The position numbers and the translations under genes are program-made. Shown piece after piece: positions 1-6,149 of a stretch of 8,877 bases of DNA (within the stretch, counting starts at the first letter, position 1; every line of letters begins with the position of its first letter). The stretch spans positions 1-8,877 of the forward strand of contig CALEFO010000028.1 of NCBI GenBank assembly GCA_937877165.1. The letters run 5' to 3'. The notes beneath the pieces are model-generated. The model ran no database searches, had not been told where the DNA came from, and worked only from the letters and a program-made list of their open reading frames with translations. Source of the stretch: an uncultured Lachnospiraceae bacterium. GTDB taxonomy: Bacteria > Bacillota > Clostridia > Lachnospirales > Lachnospiraceae.

Positions 1-351
1 GTGAAGCAGGTCAATCACCCGGCTCTTCCGGAGCATCCGGATCACAAGCTGTTCGAGAAGTATTTCCCGAATGGCGGCGGTTCGATCTTCACCTTCGACA
101 TCAAGGGCGGCCAGAAAGAGGCCTTCACGTTCATTGACCATCTGCAGATTTTCTCGCTTCTTGCCAATGTGGCAGATGTGAAGTCTCTGGTGGTACACCC
201 GCTGACAACGACTCACGCCGAGCTCTCTGAGGAGGAAGCGGCGGAGCAGAACATCTATCCGTCCACGATCCGTCTTTCCATCGGAACCGAGAACATCGAC
301 GATATTCTCTGGGATCTGGATCAGGCGCTGAAGGCAGCATTTGAGAAGTAA
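1..351 (+). CDS. O-acetylhomoserine sulfhydrylase (aminocarboxypropyltransferase), C-terminal part, 5'-truncated by window edge
   Basis: This is the last 116 codons of a Cys/Met-metabolism PLP-dependent enzyme, most like O-acetylhomoserine sulfhydrylase (MetY type), which makes homocysteine from O-acetylhomoserine and sulfide in the cytoplasm. The visible stretch carries family hallmarks: VNHPAL at residues 4-9, a glycine-rich GGGSIFTFDIKGG segment (25-37), SLVVHPLTTTH (62-72) and the C-terminal RLSIGTENIDDILWDLDQAL block. Full-length members have roughly 420-430 residues, so about three quarters, including the PLP-binding lysine, lies outside the window. The GTG at base 1 is most likely an internal valine codon (the family reads V-x-x-VNHP here), not a start. 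The gene converges on aroA, 124 bp away. The exact substrate within the Cys/Met family is inferred from the tail only. Confidence 0.85.
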   Translation: MKQVNHPALPEHPDHKLFEKYFPNGGGSIFTFDIKGGQKEAFTFIDHLQIFSLLANVADVKSLVVHPLTTTHAELSEEEAAEQNIYPSTIRLSIGTENIDDILWDLDQALKAAFEK

Positions 352-368
352 AGCTTTGAAAAGTAAAG
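340..368 (+). repeat. Imperfect 14-bp tandem duplication across the metY-type stop codon
   Basis: TTTGAGAAGTAAAG (340-353) is followed after one C by TTTGAAAAGTAAAG (355-368), 13 of 14 bases identical with a 15-bp period. The first copy contains the last codons and the TAA stop of the sulfhydrylase gene; the second is a non-coding echo of it with another TAA. It looks like a small slippage duplication and probably has no function. Confidence 0.6.
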
Positions 369-410
369 ATAGATGACGAATCCATGCAATCCGTCATTCC
401 GGTATAAATG

Positions 411-453
411 CAAGGCCGGGCAGTTTCTCCTATCGGGAAACTGCCCGGCCTTG
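411..453. terminator. Hairpin between convergent metY-type gene and aroA, probable bidirectional terminator
   Basis: A perfect 17-bp inverted repeat (411-427 with 437-453; core GGCCGGGCAGTTTC) encloses a 9-base loop. It lies between the stop codons of two converging genes, 58 bases past the sulfhydrylase stop and 23 past the aroA stop. Neither side has a classical long T-run: the plus side continues TTGCTGTGG and the minus side reads CATTTATACC. Termination is inferred from the stem and its position. Confidence 0.7.
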
Positions 454-475
454 CTGTGGTATGAACGACGCTGCA

Positions 476-1885
476 TTATGCCCCCAGCTTTCTCAGATCC
501 TCGAAGAAGCTGGGGTAGCTGATGTCAACGCAACCGGCATTGTCCAGCGTGGTATCGCCTTCGGCAATGAGGGAGGCAACTGAAAAGGACATGGCGATCC
601 TGTGATCCCGGAAGGTACGGATGTGTGCACCGTGGAGAGGAGCTCCGCCCTCAATGATCATGCCGTCGTCCGTCGGTGTGATCCGGCAGCCCATGGCAGA
701 AAGACCCTCCGTCATGGCAGCGATCCGGTCGGACTCCTTGACCTTGAGCTCGGCGGCGTCGCGGATGATTGTCGTTCCCTCTGCTGCCGCGGCCATAATG
801 GCGATGACTGGAATCTCATCAATCAGTGTGGGGATGATGGAGCCTTCGATGACGGTGCCGTGAAGAGAAGAGGTCTTTACAAGAAGATCCGCTGCGGGCT
901 CGGCGGCATGGCTCTCGTTCAGAACCGTAATGTCGGCCCCCATGGCACGGGCAACTCTTAAGATTCCGTCCCTGGTCTCGTTCATGCCGACGTTTCGGAT
1001 CAGAACCTCAGAGTTCGGGACAAGGCAAGCGGCCGCGATGAAATAGGCGGCGGAGGAGATGTCTCCCGGAACGATGATTTCGCCGGGGGAATACAGCTCA
1101 TCGGCAGGAGAGACGCAGACACTGTGTCCGGCAAAGTGCCCGGCCTCATCGGCAAGATCTGTGACAGACGGAGCGTGGCCGAAGGCAGCCAGCATTTTCT
1201 CTGTGTGGTCGCGGGAAACAGCGGGCTCAATGACGGTGGTGTCACCCTCGGCAGAGAGCCCGGCGCAGAGAATCGCGGATTTTACCTGCGCAGAGGCAAC
1301 CTTCGTCCGGAAAGTGATGCCGTGAAGGGGAGTTCCGGTGATTTTAAGGGGAGCGCAGCCGTCATCGTTCATGCTGACGATGTCCGCGCCCATTTCACGG
1401 AGCGGCTCCATGACGCGTTTCATGGGACGGCGGTTGACGGAATCATCACCGGTGATGTAGCTGGTGAAGTGCTGCGGCGCCAGAATGCCGCTCATGATGC
1501 GCGTGGTGGTCCCGCTGTTCTGGGAATAGAGAGCGACAGGAGAGTGAGACGGATACAGACCGTGCAGCCCGGTTCCGTGTACAGTAAGCTTTCCGGGCTC
1601 TGAGAAATCCCGCTCGATGAAAATACCGAGCCGCGAGAAGCAGTCCATGGTTGCGAGGCAGTCCGCACTCTCCAGAAAGTGGGTGATGTGCGTGTCGCCT
1701 TTTGCAAGGGATCCGAACATGATTGCCCGATGGGAAATGGACTTGTCGCCGGGAATGGACAGCTCGCCCCTTAAGGAACGAACCGGTGAAAGCGTCAGTG
1801 ATTTTGCAGGAGCAGCCTCCTTCCCGGTGGAAATGGATGCGGCATCCGCGAGGAGTGCGTCCTTGATCAGAATCTGTCGGTGCAT
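476..1885 (-). CDS. aroA: 3-phosphoshikimate 1-carboxyvinyltransferase (EPSP synthase)
   Basis: EPSP synthase joins phosphoenolpyruvate to shikimate-3-phosphate, the sixth step of the shikimate pathway, in the cytoplasm. The 469-residue product shows the family landmarks in order: PGDKSISHR (45-53, catalytic Lys48), NSGTTTR (123-129), SRDHTEKML (224-232), PGDISSAAYF (273-282), DEIP (356-359, catalytic Asp356), KESDR (383-387) and DHRIAM (427-432). The NSGTT form is typical of Gram-positive enzymes. Family members usually have about 430 residues; the excess is mainly a 30-residue N-terminal extension before the first conserved strand. The ATG at 1885 is supported by an AGAAAGGA ribosome binding site (1892-1899) spaced 6 bases. 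The gene lies 93 bp downstream of tyrA on the same strand, so the two are probably co-transcribed. No frame damage is visible. Confidence 0.96.
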   Translation of the reverse strand: MHRQILIKDALLADAASISTGKEAAPAKSLTLSPVRSLRGELSIPGDKSISHRAIMFGSLAKGDTHITHFLESADCLATMDCFSRLGIFIERDFSEPGKLTVHGTGLHGLYPSHSPVALYSQNSGTTTRIMSGILAPQHFTSYITGDDSVNRRPMKRVMEPLREMGADIVSMNDDGCAPLKITGTPLHGITFRTKVASAQVKSAILCAGLSAEGDTTVIEPAVSRDHTEKMLAAFGHAPSVTDLADEAGHFAGHSVCVSPADELYSPGEIIVPGDISSAAYFIAAACLVPNSEVLIRNVGMNETRDGILRVARAMGADITVLNESHAAEPAADLLVKTSSLHGTVIEGSIIPTLIDEIPVIAIMAAAAEGTTIIRDAAELKVKESDRIAAMTEGLSAMGCRITPTDDGMIIEGGAPLHGAHIRTFRDHRIAMSFSVASLIAEGDTTLDNAGCVDISYPSFFEDLRKLGA

Positions 1886-1978
1886 AAGGAATCCTTTCTA
1901 TACAAATAACGGAAGTAACAAAAGGTACAGTCGCTCTGGAACGAGGCAGGGAAAATGCTGCAGGCGGATGATCCAAGC

Positions 1979-3103
1979 TCAGTGAATGGTGTAGTTCCTC
2001 GTTGTGAGAATTTCCCTCGCTTCGTTCAGATCCTGCTCGGAGTAGAACTCCACGCGGAGCGTACCCTCCTGGTACTCGCGGTTGTGCGTGATGCCGATGT
2101 TCTTGATGCTGATGGCATTGACCGCAAGGAGTGTCACGACCTCGGCCAGCATGCCGGGATGATCCTCGATGTCCACGAACAGAAGATGGAGAAGATTATG
2201 GGCTCCGCTGGAGGTGCCGTCGAAGCTGTCGCGGTAGTTCTTGGCAGAGTCAAAAAAATCGTAGACCTTTGTTTTGTTCTTCTCTGCGATGTCCTCCCGG
2301 ATCTTCTGAAGCTCCTCGATATAGGAATCCAGAAGCCTTGTGATGTTGTCGCCATTTGTCATGCAGATTTGCTCCCACATGACGGGGGAGGACGAGGAAA
2401 TGCGGGTGATGTCCTTGAAGCCTCCCGCCGCGATGGCGTGCATGACGGCATCCTCGGAGTCGGAGTTCTTCACGAGATTGACAAGGCCTGCCGAGACGAC
2501 ATGCGGAAGGTGTGAAATTCCGGCCACTGCATAATCATGAAATGGGCAGGAGATGACAAGCGGAATGGCCTTGATCTGACGGACAAATTCCTGCAGGCAG
2601 GCTGTCTTTTCTGCAGGCGTGTCCTTCGTCGGTGCGACGATGTAGTATGCGTTCTCCAGAAGAGAAGCGCGGGAGTTGTGGTAGCGGGTTCGTTCGGAGC
2701 CGGTCATGGGATGGCCGCCGACGAAGAAGGAGGAAAGCCCCTCTTTTTCCACCTGCTCCTGGATGTCCCTTTTGGTGGAGCCGATGTCGGTCAGAATAGC
2801 GGACGACTTCAGATGGCCCTTCAGCGCGGCGAGATTCTCTGCATTCTTCTGCACGGGAGCACAGAGGAAGACCACGTCGCAGTTCTCGAACATGGCACCG
2901 TCCAGCGGTCCGTCCTCGCTGCAGGCGCCGGAATTCACGACGCCGTCGCGGATGGATTCCTCCAGCGTATCGCGGGAAGGATTGTAAGCGATGATTCCGG
3001 CTGTTGGCCAGAAGCTCCGGATGGCCTTTGCAATGGAACCGCCGATGAGGCCGAGCCCCACGAAGCCGAAGCGGAAGGTATTAAAATCAGTTGTTTCAGA
3101 CAT
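1979..3103 (-). CDS. tyrA: Prephenate dehydrogenase with C-terminal ACT domain
   Basis: TyrA oxidatively decarboxylates prephenate to 4-hydroxyphenylpyruvate using NAD(P)+, the committed step to tyrosine. The 374-residue product has an N-terminal Rossmann motif GLGLIGGS (16-23), TDIGSTK (105-111), the catalytic-histidine motif GGHPMTGSE (129-137), SHLPH (197-201) and GGFKDITRI (227-235), whose Arg234 matches the substrate-binding arginine of the family. Residues from about 303 to the end form an ACT domain (LLFVDIEDHPGMLAEV...), the usual site of feedback control by an amino acid, probably tyrosine. Prephenate versus arogenate preference cannot be read from sequence alone. The ATG at 3103 follows a TTGAGGT ribosome binding site 6 bases upstream. 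It is the first gene of a probable tyrA-aroA operon and diverges from leuS. Confidence 0.95.
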   Translation of the reverse strand: MSETTDFNTFRFGFVGLGLIGGSIAKAIRSFWPTAGIIAYNPSRDTLEESIRDGVVNSGACSEDGPLDGAMFENCDVVFLCAPVQKNAENLAALKGHLKSSAILTDIGSTKRDIQEQVEKEGLSSFFVGGHPMTGSERTRYHNSRASLLENAYYIVAPTKDTPAEKTACLQEFVRQIKAIPLVISCPFHDYAVAGISHLPHVVSAGLVNLVKNSDSEDAVMHAIAAGGFKDITRISSSSPVMWEQICMTNGDNITRLLDSYIEELQKIREDIAEKNKTKVYDFFDSAKNYRDSFDGTSSGAHNLLHLLFVDIEDHPGMLAEVVTLLAVNAISIKNIGITHNREYQEGTLRVEFYSEQDLNEAREILTTRNYTIH

Positions 3104-3214
3104 TGCTATACCTCAAGAATTATTCATAACGGTATTCCCTGTTCCTGAAAACAGAAGGCACCAAACAGATCTAGTGTACCGCAATTGCAGACAATCTTCC
3201 ACAATTTATTGCAC

Positions 3215-3224
3215 CAACGCGTTG
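3215..3224. promoter_or_regulatory. Perfect 10-bp palindrome CAACGCGTTG, possible operator
   Basis: CAACGCGTTG is a perfect palindrome in the divergent tyrA/leuS spacer, about 42 bases upstream of the leuS -35 box and 112 bases upstream of the tyrA start. Just to its right, GAAAAAC (3231-3237) and GTTTTTC (3244-3250) form a 7-bp inverted repeat with a 6-base loop. Both could be regulator binding sites for either gene, but a single 10-bp palindrome can arise by chance and no regulator is encoded nearby. Confidence 0.25.
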
Positions 3225-3265
3225 AACTACGAAAAACACTGTGGTTTTTCTGTGTGGCATCTTCC

Positions 3266-3294
3266 TTGACACTGTTATTTACGGGCGATATGAT
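3266..3294 (+). promoter_or_regulatory. Sigma-A-type promoter for leuS
   Basis: TTGACA (3266-3271) and TATGAT (3289-3294) are separated by exactly 17 bases, a perfect -35 box and a 5/6 -10 box. Transcription would start near 3301, giving a leader of about 100 nt before the leuS start. A promoter this close to consensus suggests strong constitutive transcription. Confidence 0.85.
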
Positions 3295-3402
3295 GAGAAA
3301 CGTATGTAAAAGTGGGAAAATACTACGCATTTTCCTTCAGATAGAGCTGCTGCGGCAGGAAGAATGCAGATAGCCTCGAAGCTGCAGCACAGGAGGTAAC
3401 AG

Positions 3403-5835
3403 ATGAAATACAACTTTAAGAAAATCGAGCCGAAGTGGCAGGCTGCCTGGGAGCAGGCGGATGCATTCAAGGCAGTGGATTTTGACAAGAAGCCGAAGTG
3501 GTACGGCCTGGTCGAGTTCCCGTATCCGTCCGGAGCCGGTATGCACGTCGGTCATATCAAGGCATATTCTTCCATTGAGGTTCTGGCAAGAAAGCGCCGC
3601 ATGCAGGGCTATAATGTTCTGTTCCCGATCGGCTTTGATTCCTTCGGCCTTCCGGCGGAGAACTATGCAATCAAGACCAACACCCATCCCCACATTATCA
3701 CGGAGAAGAACATCAGGCATTTCTCGGAGCAGCTGAAAAAGGTCGGCTTTTCCTTCGACTGGTCCCGCGAATTTGCAACCTCCCGTCCGGATTATTACAA
3801 GTGGACCCAGTGGATTTTCCTGAAGCTGTTTGAACACGGACTTGTTTTCCGCTCGAAGACTCTCGTCAACTACTGCCCGCACTGCAAGGTGGTCCTTTCC
3901 AATGAGGATTCTCAGGGAGGAAAATGCGACATCTGCCACAGCGATGTCGTTCAGCTTTCGAAGGATGTCTGGTTCCTTCGCATTACGGAATATGCAGACA
4001 AGCTCCTGGACGGCCTGAAGGATGTGGATTATCCGGATTCCGTCAAGCAGCAGGAGATTGCATGGATCGGTAAATCTGAGGGTACTTTTGTGAACTTCCA
4101 GGTATCCGACGGAAACGGAAGTGCGATTCCGGACGAGAAGCTGGAAATCTACACCACCCGGTGCGATACACTGTACGGCGTGACCTTCATGGTTGTTGCT
4201 CCGGAGCATCCGATTCTGGACAAGTACAAGGCACAGATTTCCAACTGGGATGCTGTGGAGAATTATCGGACCGAATCCGCGAAGAAGACCGAATTCGAGA
4301 GAACACAGCTGGTCAAGGACAAGACGGGCGTGCAGATTAAGGGTCTTGCGGCGATCAATCCGATCACAGGCAAGGAGATTCCGATTTTCATTTCGGATTA
4401 TGTCATGATGGGCTACGGCACCGGTGCGATCATGGCTGTGCCGGCACACGATCAGAGAGATTATGACTTTGCGAAGAAGTTCGGCGTTCCGATCATTCAG
4501 GTTATCAAGGGCGGCGATATTGAGAAGGAAGCATACACCGGTGACGGTGAGATGATCAATTCCGGCTTCCTTGACGGCATGACCAACAAGAAGGATTCTA
4601 TTGCGAAGATGCGTGAGTATCTTCTGGAGAAGGGAATTGGCCACAAGGGTGTCCAGTACAAGATGAAGGACTGGGCCTTCAACCGTCAGAGATACTGGGG
4701 TGAGCCGATTCCGCTGATTCACTGCAAGAAGTGCGGAACGGTCGGCGTGCCGGAAGAGGAGCTTCCGCTGACGCTTCCCGAGGTGGAGAATTTTGAGCCC
4801 GGCCAGGATGGCAAGAGTCCTCTGGCGAAAATTGATTCCTGGGTGAACTGTACCTGCCCCAAGTGCGGCGGCCCCGCCAAGAGAGAAACAGATACCATGC
4901 CGCAGTGGGCAGGCTCTTCCTGGTATTTCCTCCGCTTCTGCGATCCGCACAACGACAAGGCTTTTGCGGACAGGAAGAAGCTGGAGTACTGGATGCCGGT
5001 TGACCACTACAACGGAGGCATGGAGCACGTCACGAGACACCTTCTGTACTCCCGGTTCTGGCATCACTTCCTTTATGACATCGGAGAGGTGAATACGCCG
5101 GAGCCATATGCAAAGCGTACTTATCAGGGCATGATTCTGGGCGCGGACGGACAGAAGATGTCCAAGTCCAGAGGCAATGTCATTGACCCCGTGGACATCG
5201 TGGATGCCTACGGCGCAGATACGCTCCGCACCTACGTCATGTTCATGGGCGACTACGGCAGTGCGGCTCCGTGGAGCGATGAGTCCTTAAAGGGCTGCAA
5301 GCGCTTTTTGGAAAGGGTCGCCGGATTTACCGAAATGGCAACGGCCACGGAGGAGGATCCCCGGCTGGAGGCAAAGCTTCACAAGACCATCCGCAAGGTG
5401 TCGGACGACATCGACAATATGAAGTTCAACACAGCCATTGCAGCGCTTATGGCTCTTACCAATGATTACTACAAGGCCGGCTCTGTGACGAAGGGAGATG
5501 TTATCACCTTTATCAAGCTTCTCTCGCCGTTTGCGCCTCACCTTACGGAGGAGATGTGGGAGGAGCTCGGTATGAATCCGGACGGAAAGACCTTCTGCAC
5601 GCTGTCCGCATGGCCGCAGTATGATGAGTCCAAGACGGTGGACGCCACCATCAAAATGGGTGTGCAAGTCAACGGAAAGCTCCGCGGAACCATCGAGATT
5701 CCAAAGGATGCATCCAAGGAAGCAGCCCTGGAAGCGGCAAAGCAGGACGAAAATGTTGCAAAGTACCTCGCAATGGGCAATCTTGTGAAGGAAATTTATG
5801 TTCCCGGCAAGATCTTGAACTTCGTTGTGAAGTGA
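3403..5835 (+). CDS. leuS: Leucyl-tRNA synthetase
   Basis: LeuRS is a class Ia aminoacyl-tRNA synthetase that charges tRNA-Leu and hydrolyses misacylated products at a separate editing site. The 810-residue protein is of normal bacterial length and shows the HIGH-type motif HVGH (48-51), a Cys4 zinc motif CPHC...CDIC (158-161, 175-178), the CP1 editing domain with TTRCDTLYG (251-259) and GTGAIMAVPAHD (339-350, editing Asp350), a second pair of Cys clusters (441/444 and 485/488), and KMSKS (585-589). The C-terminal domain ends in the usual beta-rich module (VQVNGKLRGTIEIP, ILNFVVK). AGGAGGT (3391-3397) sits 5 bases before the ATG. The gene has its own consensus promoter and a strong terminator, so it is probably monocistronic. 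A long open frame on the opposite strand inside it is a shadow. Confidence 0.97.
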   Translation: MKYNFKKIEPKWQAAWEQADAFKAVDFDKKPKWYGLVEFPYPSGAGMHVGHIKAYSSIEVLARKRRMQGYNVLFPIGFDSFGLPAENYAIKTNTHPHIITEKNIRHFSEQLKKVGFSFDWSREFATSRPDYYKWTQWIFLKLFEHGLVFRSKTLVNYCPHCKVVLSNEDSQGGKCDICHSDVVQLSKDVWFLRITEYADKLLDGLKDVDYPDSVKQQEIAWIGKSEGTFVNFQVSDGNGSAIPDEKLEIYTTRCDTLYGVTFMVVAPEHPILDKYKAQISNWDAVENYRTESAKKTEFERTQLVKDKTGVQIKGLAAINPITGKEIPIFISDYVMMGYGTGAIMAVPAHDQRDYDFAKKFGVPIIQVIKGGDIEKEAYTGDGEMINSGFLDGMTNKKDSIAKMREYLLEKGIGHKGVQYKMKDWAFNRQRYWGEPIPLIHCKKCGTVGVPEEELPLTLPEVENFEPGQDGKSPLAKIDSWVNCTCPKCGGPAKRETDTMPQWAGSSWYFLRFCDPHNDKAFADRKKLEYWMPVDHYNGGMEHVTRHLLYSRFWHHFLYDIGEVNTPEPYAKRTYQGMILGADGQKMSKSRGNVIDPVDIVDAYGADTLRTYVMFMGDYGSAAPWSDESLKGCKRFLERVAGFTEMATATEEDPRLEAKLHKTIRKVSDDIDNMKFNTAIAALMALTNDYYKAGSVTKGDVITFIKLLSPFAPHLTEEMWEELGMNPDGKTFCTLSAWPQYDESKTVDATIKMGVQVNGKLRGTIEIPKDASKEAALEAAKQDENVAKYLAMGNLVKEIYVPGKILNFVVK

Positions 5836-5869
5836 TTTTGTACGCCTGATTTTAAAATTTGCCGGATAC

Positions 5870-5923
5870 AGACTGATATACTGTGGCGAAGTCATAAAAG
5901 CCATGGTATATCAGTCTTTTTTT
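5870..5923 (+). terminator. Rho-independent terminator of leuS
   Basis: AGACTGATATAC (5870-5881) pairs perfectly with GTATATCAGTCT (5906-5917) and runs straight into seven Ts (5917-5923). The 24-base loop contains an inner TGGC/GCCA stem (5884-5887 with 5900-5903). It lies 34 bases after the leuS stop codon. Confidence 0.92.
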
Positions 5924-6051
5924 GCGAGCGGGACTCATTGCGGCGCACACTTCCCGGGATGGTAACTGAACCATCCGTACACAGCAGCCCGGACGAAGAG
6001 AACACAGGACTGTCGGATTTGTCTGAATTTGTGAAGAATACACAATTAAAC

Positions 6052-6080
6052 TTGTGAGAATGATCTTGATTTGTTAAAAT
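6052..6080 (+). promoter_or_regulatory. Sigma-A-type promoter for the EF-G-like gene
   Basis: TTGTGA (6052-6057) and TAAAAT (6075-6080) are spaced by exactly 17 bases, in an AT-rich stretch that stands out from the GC-rich surroundings. Transcription would start near 6087 and give a leader of about 63 nt. The gene therefore appears to be transcribed independently of leuS. Confidence 0.75.
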
Positions 6081-6149
6081 ATACCTTGAGTTTACGAAAA
6101 TGCCATTTCGGCAACCGCAAAACTCAATAACATACTGGAGGATTCTTAC

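Larger units (their letters stand above)
3104..3402. other. Divergent tyrA/leuS intergenic region (299 bp)
   Basis: The region contains the leuS promoter (listed separately), the leuS leader of roughly 100 nt, a 10-bp palindrome and two short hairpins. In the leader, GGAAAAT (3315-3321) can pair with ATTTTCC (3329-3335), and CCTC (3374-3377) could weakly pair with GAGG of the leuS ribosome binding site. For tyrA, the best minus-strand candidate I find is TTTTCA (complement of 3146-3151), 17 bases, TATGAA (complement of 3123-3128). That match is weak and would give a very short leader. No T-box specifier or AGGGTGG-type antiterminator sequence is visible. Confidence 0.5.
5836..6149 (+). other. 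leuS to EF-G-like intergenic region (314 bp)
   Basis: After the leuS terminator there is no supported gene. A 7-bp hairpin GGATGGT/ACCATCC (5957-5963 with 5970-5976, loop AACTGA) lies mid-gap. Near the promoter, TTGTG (6029-6033) and CACAA (6041-6045) form a short inverted repeat, and TTGTGAAGAAT (6029-6039) is echoed as TTGTGAGAAT (6052-6061), the second copy overlapping the -35 box. These could be control sites for the downstream gene, but no regulator family can be named. Confidence 0.4.

Noticed and set aside
1..3. GTG at base 1 as a start codon
   Set aside because: It precedes the conserved VNHP motif deep inside the enzyme family, so the gene is cut by the window edge and this is an internal valine.
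3301..3402. T-box riboswitch upstream of leuS
   Set aside because: No AGGGTGG-type T-box sequence, no terminator/antiterminator pair, and the leader from the consensus promoter is only about 100 nt.
3337..5067. A 576-codon open frame on the minus strand across leuS
   Set aside because: It is the antisense shadow of a fully conserved leuS gene, lacks recognisable domains and has a composition typical of antisense frames.
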